A DNA stretch of 64,000 bases from assembly GCA_947259415.1 (NCBI GenBank), contig CAMYMI010000012.1:1-64000 (forward strand), given 5' to 3'. The position numbers and the translations under genes were made by a program. The stretch comes from an uncultured Ectothiorhodospiraceae bacterium (GTDB taxonomy: Bacteria > Pseudomonadota > Gammaproteobacteria > UBA9214). This document shows, piece by piece, positions 31,386-40,775 of the stretch. How positions within the stretch are numbered: the first letter of the stretch is position 1; each line of letters starts with the position of its first letter. The notes under the pieces were generated by a model. That model searched no databases. It was not told where the DNA came from and saw nothing but the letters and a program-made list of their open reading frames with translations.

Positions 31386-33359
31386 ATGAAGAATAACATC
31401 CGCCTGCTGATCAGCGCTGGTCTGCTGGCCCTACCCGTCCTTATCTTCATGCTGGTGTCTGTGTCACTGGTCCAGCTGCATTCCAGCACCCAGAGTATGG
31501 CCAGGCTGGTCGAGGTCACCAACCTCAAGACCGCCGCGGCCAACGACATGCGCGACGCCATCCGCCTGCTCAACAACAGCCTCGATATCATGCGCCTGAC
31601 CGACAATCCCGACGAGCGTGACGAGGAATATCAGGAGTTCATGCGCCACGAGGGGAAATACTGGGCCGCACGGGAGCGACTGATCAGCCTCGGGATGGAT
31701 GCCACGGAACACGATATCCACCAGGAACTCACCCGGCTCACTCAGGAAACACAGCCCTACAATGATGACCTATCCGAATCGCTGCAGGGAATCGTGCCCG
31801 CTGATGAACTTGCAGCCACCCTGGCAATGGCCGGGCAGCACCGGAAAGATATCCTTGAACAGCTGGACAGGCTGGTTGCACTGGAACAGGAGAATTCGCG
31901 CGCGCTGCTGTCCACCAACCAGAAGCACTACCGGGGGACACGCAAGCTGCTGCTGACGCTGGTCGGGATCGCCCTGGTATTCTGCATCATGGTCGGCAGG
32001 ATCGTCATCCAGCGTGTCTCTGCAAAGAATCGGAAGCTGCATTATGAGGCCTCACGCGATACCCTCACGGGCCTGATCAACCGGCGCGGGTTTGAAAAAC
32101 GGGTCAAGCGCGCGATCCAGCAGGCCCGGACACAATCGGTAACCCACACGCTGCTGTACCTGGATCTGGACCAGTTCCGTCTGGTAAACGAAACCTATGG
32201 CCACCAGGCGGGGGACCAGCTCCTGCAGCAACTCGGCCAGCTGTTGCTCAGTTCAGTGCGCCAGCGAGACACCCTTAGCCGGCTCGGTGCCGATGAATTC
32301 GGCATGCTACTGGAAAACTGCCCACTGGAAAGGGCCATACAAATCGCCAACAACCTGCTCAGTGCCGTTGATGGATTTCAGTTCACCTGGGACGACAGCT
32401 CATTCACGCCCGCTATTAACATAGGTATGGTGACAATAAACCGCAACACGGCGAACCTCGAAAAGATCATGAATGCGGCGGACTCAGCCTGCTATCTGGC
32501 CAAGCAGAGTGACAAGAACCAACTGCAGATTGCCCATCTCGGCGACCCCGACCTGCAGGAACAGCATAGTCAGTTGCATTGGGCATCGCGTCTGTCCACA
32601 GCGCTGAAGCAAGATTGTTTTACCCTCTACTTCCAGCCGATCAATGCCTGTGATGGCAAACCCCGGCATGACAAGCACATCGAGATCCTGCTGCGCATGA
32701 TTGATGATGATGGCCTGACAATCACGCCCGCGGTATTCCTGCCCGCGATCGAGAAGCACCGGCTGGGTGCAGACATCGACCGCTGGGTGATCAGGAATGC
32801 GCTTGCCTGGCTGGCACAGGAAAACACGTGCAACCACTGGCCCATCAGAATCACCATCAACCTGTCCAACCAGTCCCTGACCGATCCCACAATGCTGAAA
32901 TTCATCATCGACCAGAAAAATGAAAACGGGATCAATCCTCAACAGGTCTGCTTCGAGATTACCGAGTTGGCCGCCATCACCAACATCGCTACGGCCACGA
33001 GCTTCATGCTCACACTGCGCGGCTGCGGCTTTAGCTTTTCACTGGATGACTTCGGCAGCAACCTGTCCTCGTTTGTCTACCTGAAGAAGCTGCCGGTGGA
33101 CTATATCAAGATCGACGGCACCTACACGCGCGACATCATGACGGATCCTATCGACCGCGCTTTGGTAAAATCCATCAACAAAATGGGACACCTGCTTGGC
33201 AAGGAGACCATTGCCGAGGGCGTGGAGACTATGGATGTCGCCGATGAACTGAAGCGCATCGGTATCGACTATATCGCCGGCTACGCCTATACCCAGCCAA
33301 GGCCACTGGAGGACTTCTCCCGGGTTATGGGGCCGCGCCTGATGGTGGTCTCGTCGTGA
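31386..33359 (+). CDS. Membrane GGDEF-EAL protein with degenerate GGDEF
   Basis: A 657-residue inner-membrane protein started at 31386; an upstream ATG at 31287 lacks a ribosome site. Helix 1 (about 6-28), a periplasmic helical sensor region, helix 2 (about 190-210), then GGDEF with Leu-Gly-Ala-Asp-Glu-Phe (one glycine changed) and EAL starting Glu-Ile-Leu-Leu-Arg-Met with Glu-Ile-Thr-Glu, Asp-Asp-Phe-Gly, and Tyr-Ile-Lys-Ile-Asp. The GADEF change may weaken cyclase activity, so it is probably a phosphodiesterase or a GTP-sensing regulator. It is a homologue of the split gene at 19497, with continuous frame where that one breaks. Confidence 0.86.
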   Translation: MKNNIRLLISAGLLALPVLIFMLVSVSLVQLHSSTQSMARLVEVTNLKTAAANDMRDAIRLLNNSLDIMRLTDNPDERDEEYQEFMRHEGKYWAARERLISLGMDATEHDIHQELTRLTQETQPYNDDLSESLQGIVPADELAATLAMAGQHRKDILEQLDRLVALEQENSRALLSTNQKHYRGTRKLLLTLVGIALVFCIMVGRIVIQRVSAKNRKLHYEASRDTLTGLINRRGFEKRVKRAIQQARTQSVTHTLLYLDLDQFRLVNETYGHQAGDQLLQQLGQLLLSSVRQRDTLSRLGADEFGMLLENCPLERAIQIANNLLSAVDGFQFTWDDSSFTPAINIGMVTINRNTANLEKIMNAADSACYLAKQSDKNQLQIAHLGDPDLQEQHSQLHWASRLSTALKQDCFTLYFQPINACDGKPRHDKHIEILLRMIDDDGLTITPAVFLPAIEKHRLGADIDRWVIRNALAWLAQENTCNHWPIRITINLSNQSLTDPTMLKFIIDQKNENGINPQQVCFEITELAAITNIATATSFMLTLRGCGFSFSLDDFGSNLSSFVYLKKLPVDYIKIDGTYTRDIMTDPIDRALVKSINKMGHLLGKETIAEGVETMDVADELKRIGIDYIAGYAYTQPRPLEDFSRVMGPRLMVVSS

Positions 33360-33523
33360 TCCAAGCCTGCCAGGCCGGACACAGATCAGCCCGCCACCCC
33401 AAACCATCCCGATAAAACCCTTTCCTGCGACGCGTAAAACGTTATGCTTGCAAGGACAGCAAATTTTCTGCGCAGCACCGCCACGGCCACGGCTGTCACC
33501 CAGAACCCTGAAGAATACCGATA

Positions 33524-34672
33524 ATGAATACCACCCCTGCCCTGCTCGATATGATTGCGGCGCTGATCGGCACCCCTTCGGTCAGCAGTGTCCGTCCGGA
33601 GCTGGACCAGGGAAACCGCAAAGTCATCGAGCTGCTGGCGGACTGGCTGGATTCCGGTGGCTTCAAGGTGGAGATCATGGCGCTGCCGGGAACACCCGAC
33701 AAGGCCAATCTCGTAGCCACGCTTGGCAGCGGTCCCGGTGGCCTGGTGCTGTCAGGGCATACGGACACCGTGCCCTTCGACGCGAACCGCTGGACACATG
33801 ACCCGTTCACGCTCACCCGCGCAGACAATCGACTTTATGGCCTGGGCACCTCCGATATGAAGGCCTTCCTTGCTTTGGCGATCGAGGCGCTGCGTGACGT
33901 CCGCCCCAACGATCTGCGGGAACCGGTTATCCTGCTGGCCACGGCAGACGAGGAAACCAGCATGGCCGGCGCCAAGGCACTGGTCGAACACCGCATCCCG
34001 CAGGCGCGTCACGCGCTGATCGGCGAGCCCACCGGCCTGTGCCCGGTGAGGATGCACAAGGGCATCCTGATGGAGGCCATACGACTGCAGGGCCGCTCCG
34101 GACATTCCAGTGACCCGGCACTCGGCAACAGCGCACTGGAGGCAATGCACACAGTCATAGGCGCACTGCTGTCCTGGCGCGCGCAACTGCAGGAGAAGTA
34201 CCGGAATACCGTGTTCGCGGTCCCGGTCCCCACGCTCAACCTCGGGCATATCCACGGCGGTGACAACCCGAACCGCATCTGTGCAGACTGTGAACTGCAT
34301 ATCGATCTGCGCCCGCTTCCCGGCATGGTGCTGGAGGAACTCCGCGCGGATATCCACACCTGTGTCAACCGGAGTCTGCAGGGCTCCGGCATCCGGGTGA
34401 TATTCGAGTCGCTGTTCGACGGCATCCCGGCCATGGAGACTGCTGCCGACACCGAGATCGTACGCATCACCGAAAAACTGACCGGTCATACCGCCGGAGC
34501 CGTGGCCTTCGGCACCGAGGCCCCGTATCTGCAGCAGCTGGGCATGAACACGGTCATACTCGGGCCGGGTGACATCGCACAGGCACACCAACCCGACGAA
34601 TACCTTGCGCTGGACCGCCTGAAACCGACCAGTACGCTGCTTCGCGACCTGGTCAAAAGCGTTTGTACCTGA
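33524..34672 (+). CDS. argE: ArgE, acetylornithine deacetylase
   Basis: A 382-residue M20 metallopeptidase-fold enzyme that hydrolyses N-acetylornithine to ornithine. Gly-His-Thr-Asp-Thr-Val-Pro (zinc His and Asp), Gly-Leu-Gly-Thr-Ser-Asp-Met-Lys, and Thr-Ala-Asp-Glu-Glu-Thr (catalytic Glu) mark the metal site. Gly-Gly-Asp-Asn-Pro-Asn-Arg-Ile-Cys matches the ArgE loop. argA follows 36 bases later, so the two are probably one operon. Confidence 0.92.
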   Translation: MNTTPALLDMIAALIGTPSVSSVRPELDQGNRKVIELLADWLDSGGFKVEIMALPGTPDKANLVATLGSGPGGLVLSGHTDTVPFDANRWTHDPFTLTRADNRLYGLGTSDMKAFLALAIEALRDVRPNDLREPVILLATADEETSMAGAKALVEHRIPQARHALIGEPTGLCPVRMHKGILMEAIRLQGRSGHSSDPALGNSALEAMHTVIGALLSWRAQLQEKYRNTVFAVPVPTLNLGHIHGGDNPNRICADCELHIDLRPLPGMVLEELRADIHTCVNRSLQGSGIRVIFESLFDGIPAMETAADTEIVRITEKLTGHTAGAVAFGTEAPYLQQLGMNTVILGPGDIAQAHQPDEYLALDRLKPTSTLLRDLVKSVCT

Positions 34673-34714
34673 CGCGTGCCCTTGCTATAAACATCAGCAC
34701 AGGAACGTTTGATC

Positions 34715-36040
34715 ATGGCTGCAAAAGACTGGCATAAAAACTTCATCGACGGCTTTCGTCTTTCGGCGCCTTATATTCATGCGCACCGCGGACGCACCTT
34801 CGTCATTGTATTCGGCGGTGAGGCCGTCGCGGACCCGCAATTTGCAGGGCTAGTGCATGACATTGCGCTGCTGCACAGCCTGGGGATCCGGCTGGTGCTG
34901 GTACATGGTGCGCGCCCGCAGATTGAAACCCGGCTGAAGGCACGCGGTGCACGGCTGGAATACGTTGGCGGCACGCGCATTACCGATGACGCGGCACTCG
35001 AGTGCGTCAAGGAGGCGGTCGGTACGGTGCGTGTCGAGATCGAGGCCCTACTGTCCATGGGACTGGCTAATACACCCATGGCCGGGGCCCGCATCGGCGC
35101 AAGCTCGGGAAACTTTGTCACCGCCAGACCACTCGGAATCCGTGACGGCATCGATTATTTCCACACCGGCGAGGTCCGGCGCATTGACGGCGCGGCCATA
35201 CAACAGCACCTTGATGACGGCAGGATCGTCCTGCTCTCGCCCCTGGGTTACTCGCCCACCGGCGAGGTCTTCAATATCAGCGCAGAGGATGTTGCCACGG
35301 CCGCAGCAACCGAGTTGCAGGCCGACAAGCTGGTACTGATCACCGAGGAACCCGATCTGCGGGACAGTCGGCGGCGCCCGGTATCACAGCTGTCATTGAC
35401 CGAGGCCAGCGCCCTGCTGCAATCACGCCGGCGCCTGCCGGAAGGTACCACCCGGCACCTCGAGCACGCAGTCCATGCCTGCCACTATGGCGTCGGGCGC
35501 ATCCATCTGGTCAGTCGGCGCAAAGACGGCGCCCTGCTGCTGGAACTGTTCACGCGTGACGGCAGCGGTACCCTGATCACGGCGGAATCCTATGAAGGCC
35601 TTCGCCAGGCCACCATCGATGACGTCGGCGGCATCCTTGAACTCATCAAGCCACTGGAACAGGAAGGAACCCTGGTCAAGCGTATCCGGGAATGGCTGGA
35701 AATGGAGATCGACCATTTCCTGGTCATTGAACGTGACGGGACCATCATCGCCTGCGCCGCACTTTACCCCGCGGAACAGGGCCGCTATGCCGAGCTGGCC
35801 TGCCTGGCGGTGCACGCGGATTATCGCAACGAGGGTCGTGGCGATGCCCTGCTGGAGGCCATCGAGGACAAGGCGGCGCGTATCGGGGTAAAGACCCTGT
35901 TCGTGCTGACCACGCGCACCGCGCACTGGTTCCGGGAGCGTGGCTTCGTGCCGGGCGAGGTCAGCCAGCTGCCGGGACGCAAGAAGGACCTGTACAACTA
36001 CCAGCGCAAGTCGCGGGTCTACCTGAAGACGCTGGATTAA
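34715..36040 (+). CDS. argA: ArgA, N-acetylglutamate synthase
   Basis: A 441-residue enzyme of the first arginine biosynthesis step (acetyl-CoA plus glutamate). It has an N-terminal amino-acid-kinase domain (about 1-290; Val-His-Gly-Ala-Arg-Pro-Gln-Ile, Ile-Gly-Ala-Ser-Ser-Gly-Asn-Phe) that binds arginine for feedback, and a C-terminal GNAT domain (about 295-441; Cys-Leu-Ala-Val-His-Ala-Asp-Tyr-Arg-Asn-Glu-Gly-Arg-Gly-Asp). Length is usual for gammaproteobacterial ArgA. The ATG at 34715 has AGGAACG upstream; an earlier start at 34709 is possible. Confidence 0.94.
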   Translation: MAAKDWHKNFIDGFRLSAPYIHAHRGRTFVIVFGGEAVADPQFAGLVHDIALLHSLGIRLVLVHGARPQIETRLKARGARLEYVGGTRITDDAALECVKEAVGTVRVEIEALLSMGLANTPMAGARIGASSGNFVTARPLGIRDGIDYFHTGEVRRIDGAAIQQHLDDGRIVLLSPLGYSPTGEVFNISAEDVATAAATELQADKLVLITEEPDLRDSRRRPVSQLSLTEASALLQSRRRLPEGTTRHLEHAVHACHYGVGRIHLVSRRKDGALLLELFTRDGSGTLITAESYEGLRQATIDDVGGILELIKPLEQEGTLVKRIREWLEMEIDHFLVIERDGTIIACAALYPAEQGRYAELACLAVHADYRNEGRGDALLEAIEDKAARIGVKTLFVLTTRTAHWFRERGFVPGEVSQLPGRKKDLYNYQRKSRVYLKTLD

Positions 36041-36169
36041 AACTGTTTAGCAACGGTTAGATCATTGCTGGGTGTGCTGTGCATACCGTGGTCCCGAAAA
36101 AGCCGACCTTTAGCTTCGGAGTCCACGGAAGCAAACGGAAAAATCAAAATTACATTCAATGAATTATTT

Positions 36170-36235
36170 CAGGAGCGCCTCGCAGGCGCGATTCAAGACA
36201 CCTGAAAAGATGATCGCGCCTGCGAGGCGCTCCTG
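36170..36235. repeat. 23-bp perfect palindrome, bidirectional terminator-like
   Basis: Left arm 36170-36192 and right arm 36213-36235 are exact inverted copies around a 20-base loop. It lies between the convergent argA and O-methyltransferase genes. One arm recurs at 28224, also in a convergent gap. A CCGTGGATTCCGTGG-family copy follows at 36251-36283. Confidence 0.75.
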
Positions 36236-36298
36236 CAATGTTATTTGAATTCTTTCCGTGTTCTTCCGTGGATTCCGTGGCTAACTTAATTGGCAGAA

Positions 36299-36970
36299 TT
36301 ACGGCTGATTCAGCACCAGCGTCAGGCCATCCGCCACCGGGAGCATGCTCATCGTCACCCGACGGTCCGCATGCACCTGCCGGTTCAACGCGCGAATGGC
36401 GCGGGTATCGGCATCCTGTTTGTCCGGATCGGCCACATCCCCCGACCACAGGGTATTGTCGATGGCCATCAGCCCGCCCGGGCGCAGCAACTGCAGAACC
36501 GACTCGTAGTAGTTGCCGTAGTTTTCCTTGTCCGCATCGATAAAGGCAAAATCAAAACTCCCGGCCTGCCCTGTGTCAATAAGCCCCTGCAAGGTCTCCA
36601 GCGCGGGCGCCAGCCGCAAATCGACGCGCTCAGCGACACCGGCCTCGGCCCAGTAACGCCGGGCAATTGACGTCCATTCCTCACTAATGTCACAAGCGAT
36701 AATCCGGCCCTCTGGCGGCAGCGCCTGTGCCACCCAAAGTGTGCTATAGCCGGTGTAAACCCCAACCTCCAGGCAGCGGCGCGCGCCCAGTAATTGCACC
36801 AGCAAGGCCATGAACTGGCACTGCTCGGGCGCCGACTGCATTCGCGCCATGGCATCGGCGGCCGTCTCGGTGCGCAGTCGCCGCAGGACCCCGGGCTCGT
36901 GCAGAGACACCGACTGCAGGTAATCGTAGAGTGCATCATTCATGGAGAGCGTCTTGTTTGTCATGTGCAC
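36299..36970 (-). CDS. Class I SAM-dependent O-methyltransferase (caffeoyl-CoA OMT-like)
   Basis: A 223-residue methyltransferase of the metal-dependent O-methyltransferase (Methyltransf_3) family. Cys-Leu-Glu-Val-Gly-Val-Tyr-Thr-Gly-Tyr-Ser is SAM motif I, Phe-Asp-Phe-Ala-Phe-Ile-Asp-Ala-Asp-Lys-Glu-Asn-Tyr carries the metal aspartate, and Asp-Asn-Thr-Leu-Trp-Ser-Gly completes the site. Bacterial members methylate catechol-type groups on varied substrates; none is suggested by the neighbours. Length is typical. Confidence 0.9.
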   Translation of the reverse strand: MHMTNKTLSMNDALYDYLQSVSLHEPGVLRRLRTETAADAMARMQSAPEQCQFMALLVQLLGARRCLEVGVYTGYSTLWVAQALPPEGRIIACDISEEWTSIARRYWAEAGVAERVDLRLAPALETLQGLIDTGQAGSFDFAFIDADKENYGNYYESVLQLLRPGGLMAIDNTLWSGDVADPDKQDADTRAIRALNRQVHADRRVTMSMLPVADGLTLVLNQP

Positions 36971-37110
36971 CCCGTTTTATTAATAAACCCGGATCAGATC
37001 GGATTGCCCGGACTGACTACACACTGCCAGTGGAAATCGAATACACTTCACACAGCCAGCGGGTATGACAAGCCAGTATAGCGTTCAGGCAATCACATCA
37101 TGATGGAAAA

Positions 37111-37920
37111 ATGACTGCACCAGGCCCGGTAAATACAATAAGTGTATTGCAGATCACAGATACACACCTGTATGCGGGCAGTGACGGCTGCCTGCTGGGG
37201 CTAAACACGGAGCAATCTCTTGAGGCCGTCACCGCAGAGGCCCGCCGGCGGCATCTGCCCGCCGACCTCGTGCTGGCGACGGGCGACCTGGTGCACGACG
37301 GTTCAGCAGCGGCCTACCAGCGTACCTTCAGCCATCTCGGCAGCCTGGGCATCCCGGTCTACTGCCTGCCCGGCAACCACGACGAGGCAGTGGCCTTGCA
37401 GGACAACATCAACAATGGTCTGATCCGCTACACCGACCACGCCCTGCACGGCAACTGGCATTTCATCCTGCTTGATTCCACCCGACCGGGCAGCGAAGGA
37501 GGCCATCTCGATACGGCCGTTCTGGAAACCCTGGAAACCCGGCTGCAGGCCACCCCCGACACCCACACCCTGGTTTGCCTGCATCACCAGCCGGTGCTGA
37601 TGGGCAGTCGCTGGCTGGACACCATGGCGGTCGACAACCCGGACGATTTTTTTGCCATCATCGACAGGCATCCCCAGGTACGTGGCATCCTCTGGGGGCA
37701 TGTGCACCAGGAATTCGACGGGATGCACAACGCTGTCAGGCTGCTGTCTACGCCCTCCACCTGCATCCAGTTCATGCCGGGCAGCATGGAGTTTGCCCTC
37801 GATAACGCGGCACCGGGCTACCGCTGGCTGATCCTGCACGAGGACGGCCGCATCGAGACCGGCGTCCAGCGCCTGGACGAGATCCCCGGCACAATCGACC
37901 TTACCTCAGCCGGATATTGA
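37111..37920 (+). CDS. cpdA: CpdA, 3',5'-cyclic-AMP phosphodiesterase
   Basis: A 269-residue class III cAMP phosphodiesterase of the metallophosphatase fold. Metal ligands are seen in Gln-Ile-Thr-Asp-Thr-His-Leu, Leu-Ala-Thr-Gly-Asp-Leu-Val-His-Asp, Leu-Pro-Gly-Asn-His-Asp, His-His-Gln-Pro-Val, and Gly-His-Val-His. It would lower cAMP and so temper Crp-type regulation. Divergent from the O-methyltransferase gene. Confidence 0.9.
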   Translation: MTAPGPVNTISVLQITDTHLYAGSDGCLLGLNTEQSLEAVTAEARRRHLPADLVLATGDLVHDGSAAAYQRTFSHLGSLGIPVYCLPGNHDEAVALQDNINNGLIRYTDHALHGNWHFILLDSTRPGSEGGHLDTAVLETLETRLQATPDTHTLVCLHHQPVLMGSRWLDTMAVDNPDDFFAIIDRHPQVRGILWGHVHQEFDGMHNAVRLLSTPSTCIQFMPGSMEFALDNAAPGYRWLILHEDGRIETGVQRLDEIPGTIDLTSAGY

Positions 37921-37933
37921 ACGATAGCCTGAG

Positions 37934-37957
37934 ATCAATCGAGTCTGACCCCGTTGA
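37934..37957. repeat. Short repeat ATCAATCGAGTCTGACC type, copy 1
   Basis: ATCAATCGAGTCTGACCCCG recurs near-identically at 48437-48460 (ATTAATCGAGTCTGACCTCA). Both lie past gene ends. It resembles intergenic sequences scattered in other proteobacterial genomes; function unknown. Confidence 0.5.
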
Positions 37958-38014
37958 ATTTGCTTGGGCGTATGCTTATGTAACCTGGCGCGTACAACCG
38001 CTACCGGGGAGGGC

Positions 38015-39232
38015 TTACTGGACCAGCTGATTCAAATCGAAAATCGGCAGCAGGATCGCCAGGACGATGATCAGGACAACGCCGCCCATCAGCAGGATCA
38101 GCAGCGGTTCGAACAGGCCGAGCACGGCAGCGATCAGGGTCTCGATCTCGCGCTCCTGATTGATAGCCGCGCGCTCCAGCATCTCCTCCAGCTTGCCGCT
38201 TGCCTCGCCACTGGCGATCAGGTGCACTGTCATCGGCGGGAAAAAACCACTCTTCTCCAAAGCCGCCGCAATGCCGGTTCCTTCGCGCACCCGTGCACTG
38301 GCCTCCCTGACGGCCTCCTGCATGGGGATATTGGACATCACCTGCGCGGAGATACGCATTGATTCGAGCACCTGCACACCGCTGGCAGCAAGGATGCTGA
38401 AGGTGCGTGCAAACCTGCCGGTATTCAGGCCGCGTTCCAGCCGCGATAACAATGGAACGTTTAACAGGAAGCGGTGGAAACGCCGTCGCATACCGATATT
38501 ACGCAGCAGGTACGTGAAGCCGATGACGGTGAGCACCACCAGCACCAGCAAGAGCAGGCCGTAACCGCGCAGGAAATCACTGATCGCGATCAGGCCACGG
38601 GTCAGCGGGGGCAGTACCTGCCCGATATTGTCGAACACCTGCACCACCTGGGGTACCACGTAGGTCATCAGGCCACCGACGACCAGGAAGGCGACAAGCG
38701 TCAACAGGGCAGGATAAAACACCGCAAGCTGGATCTTCTGGCGCATCTGCTGGCGGTTCTCGGTGTAATCAGCAAGCCGTTCCAGGACCCGGTCGAGATG
38801 ACCGGACTGTTCCCCGGCTTCCACTGTAGTGCGATATAACTCGGGAAAGATATTGGGGAAATCCGTAAGACCAGCCGCCAGTGTGTGACCTTCCATCACC
38901 CGCGCACGCACTGCCAGCAGCATGCTCTTCAGCCGTGCCTTCTCGGTCTGCTGCGATACGGCGCGCAGACATTCCTCCAGCGGAAGAGCGGCACGTACCA
39001 GAGTGGCCAGCTGACGAGTGATCAGGGCAAGGTCAGTGGCACTGATGCCACGCTGCAGGATGCCAACTCGTTTCCTGTGCCGCGCTTCGCGCTGGGCGAC
39101 CTCCTGCACGGCCAGCGGCACCCAGCCCTGTTCACGCAATTGCTGACGAACCTGGCGGGCCGCATCACCCTCGAGTACACCCTTCTTCTCACGCCCCCTG
39201 CTATCGAGAGCCGTGTATTCAAACGCGCCCAT
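38015..39232 (-). CDS. gspF: GspF, type II secretion inner-membrane platform protein
   Basis: A 405-residue polytopic protein of the T2SS assembly platform. Two GspF domains (about 70-195 and 272-395) and three helices (about 170-190, 220-240, 370-395) are seen. The start Gly-Ala-Phe-Glu-Tyr-Thr-Ala-Leu-Asp and internal Glu-Ala-Gly-Glu-Gln-Ser-Gly-His-Leu, repeated as Ala-Ser-Gly-Glu-Ala-Ser-Gly-Lys-Leu, are diagnostic. It is last of gspC-D-E-F on the minus strand; pseudopilin genes gspG onward are not adjacent. Confidence 0.94.
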   Translation of the reverse strand: MGAFEYTALDSRGREKKGVLEGDAARQVRQQLREQGWVPLAVQEVAQREARHRKRVGILQRGISATDLALITRQLATLVRAALPLEECLRAVSQQTEKARLKSMLLAVRARVMEGHTLAAGLTDFPNIFPELYRTTVEAGEQSGHLDRVLERLADYTENRQQMRQKIQLAVFYPALLTLVAFLVVGGLMTYVVPQVVQVFDNIGQVLPPLTRGLIAISDFLRGYGLLLLVLVVLTVIGFTYLLRNIGMRRRFHRFLLNVPLLSRLERGLNTGRFARTFSILAASGVQVLESMRISAQVMSNIPMQEAVREASARVREGTGIAAALEKSGFFPPMTVHLIASGEASGKLEEMLERAAINQEREIETLIAAVLGLFEPLLILLMGGVVLIIVLAILLPIFDLNQLVQ

Positions 39233-39251
39233 GCTCAGAAAATACCCGGGC

Positions 39252-40775
39252 TCACTCGCTCTGGGTCACGCGCAGCACTTCTTCAACCGAGGTAATCCCG
39301 TTCAGTACCTTGTCCCAGCCGTCCTGGCGGATACCGGGTGATTGCCGGCGCGCATGCCGCTCCAGTTCAAATTCACCCGCTCCGTCATGCACCATGGAAC
39401 GTATAGTGTCATCGATCTCCACCAGTTCGTAGATACCGGTACGCCCGCGGTAACCCAGCTGGTTGCATGCACTGCAGCCAACCGCACGGTACAACATCGG
39501 TGGATTTTCCGCTGGCACACCCAGGGTCTCGCAATCGGTGTTACCGGCCGCATAGGACTGTTTGCAGTCATCACACAGTACACGCACCAGTCGTTGTGCC
39601 AGCACCCCGATCAGGCTGGATGACAGCAGGAAAGGCTCGACCCCCATGTCACGCAGGCGGGTAACAGCGCCAACCGCGCTGTTGGTATGCAGTGTCGAAA
39701 ACACCAGGTGGCCGGTCAGACTGGCCTGAACGGCGATCTCCGCTGTTTCCAGGTCACGTATCTCGCCCACCATGACCACATCCGGGTCCTGGCGCAGGAT
39801 GGCGCGCAGGCCGCGCGCAAAGGTTAATTCCACCTTGGTATTGACCTGGGTCTGGCCGATCCCGTCAAGGTAATACTCGATCGGGTCTTCCACCGTCATG
39901 ATATTGCGGCGCTTGTTGTTGAGCCGTGCCAGGGCCGCATACAGGGTAGTGGTCTTGCCGGAACCCGTTGGTCCGGTCACCAGGATAATGCCATGTGGCC
40001 GGCTAATCAGTTGATCGACCACCGTCCGGGTCTTCGGTGCCATACCGAGGTGTTCCAGGTCCAGGCGGCCGGCCTGCTTGTCGAGCAGACGCAGCACCAC
40101 GCGCTCGCCATTGCCGGACGGCAGGGTGGATACCCGTACATCGACCGCGCGGCCGGCAACCCTGAGTGAAATGCGGCCGTCCTGCGGCAGGCGTTTCTCC
40201 GCGATATCCAGGCGCGCCATGACCTTGATGCGCGAGACCAGCAAGGGCGCCAGCACCCGCTGGGGTTCGAGCACCTCGCGCAGCACGCCGTCACAGCGAA
40301 AGCGCACGACCAGGCGGTTCTCGAACGGTTCGATGTGGATGTCCGAGGCATTCTCCTTGACCGCCTCGGTCAGCAGGGCGTTGATCAGACGGATGATCGG
40401 TGCGTCATCCTCGCTCTCCAGCAGGTCTTCCGGCTCCGGGAGTTGCTGTGCGACATGGTACAGGTCCATGTCGTCACCGAGATCGCCCATCATCTGGATG
40501 GCATTGCTGGAGTTCTGTTCGTAGGCCGAGGCCAGCAGCTCCTCGAAACGCGCATCATCGACCTGCCGCAAGCTGAGTGGCTGGTTCATGAAGCGGCGCA
40601 GTTCAACCAGCGCCATGGGATCGATCTTGCCGCGGTGCAGCACCACCGCCTTGCCGTCCTCCACACCAGACACCAGGACACCGTGACGCTTGGCAAACAG
40701 AAAGGACGGGCGCTGGATTGCTATCTCGGCGCCTTCGATCAGGTCCTTGTTATCCGCCCGGGTCAGTTCACTCAT
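39252..40775 (-). CDS. gspE: GspE, type II secretion ATPase
   Basis: A 507-residue hexameric ATPase that powers pseudopilus assembly. Walker A [10 protein letters not shown], the Asp box, Walker B region ([14 protein letters not shown]), His box and the C-terminal Cys4 zinc motif (Cys-x-x-Cys and Cys-Ser-Ala-Cys) are complete. The ATG at 40775 overlaps the gspD end by 8 bases, so they are coupled; the frame remains open to 40799. Confidence 0.95.
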   Translation of the reverse strand: MSELTRADNKDLIEGAEIAIQRPSFLFAKRHGVLVSGVEDGKAVVLHRGKIDPMALVELRRFMNQPLSLRQVDDARFEELLASAYEQNSSNAIQMMGDLGDDMDLYHVAQQLPEPEDLLESEDDAPIIRLINALLTEAVKENASDIHIEPFENRLVVRFRCDGVLREVLEPQRVLAPLLVSRIKVMARLDIAEKRLPQDGRISLRVAGRAVDVRVSTLPSGNGERVVLRLLDKQAGRLDLEHLGMAPKTRTVVDQLISRPHGIILVTGPTGSGKTTTLYAALARLNNKRRNIMTVEDPIEYYLDGIGQTQVNTKVELTFARGLRAILRQDPDVVMVGEIRDLETAEIAVQASLTGHLVFSTLHTNSAVGAVTRLRDMGVEPFLLSSSLIGVLAQRLVRVLCDDCKQSYAAGNTDCETLGVPAENPPMLYRAVGCSACNQLGYRGRTGIYELVEIDDTIRSMVHDGAGEFELERHARRQSPGIRQDGWDKVLNGITSVEEVLRVTQSE

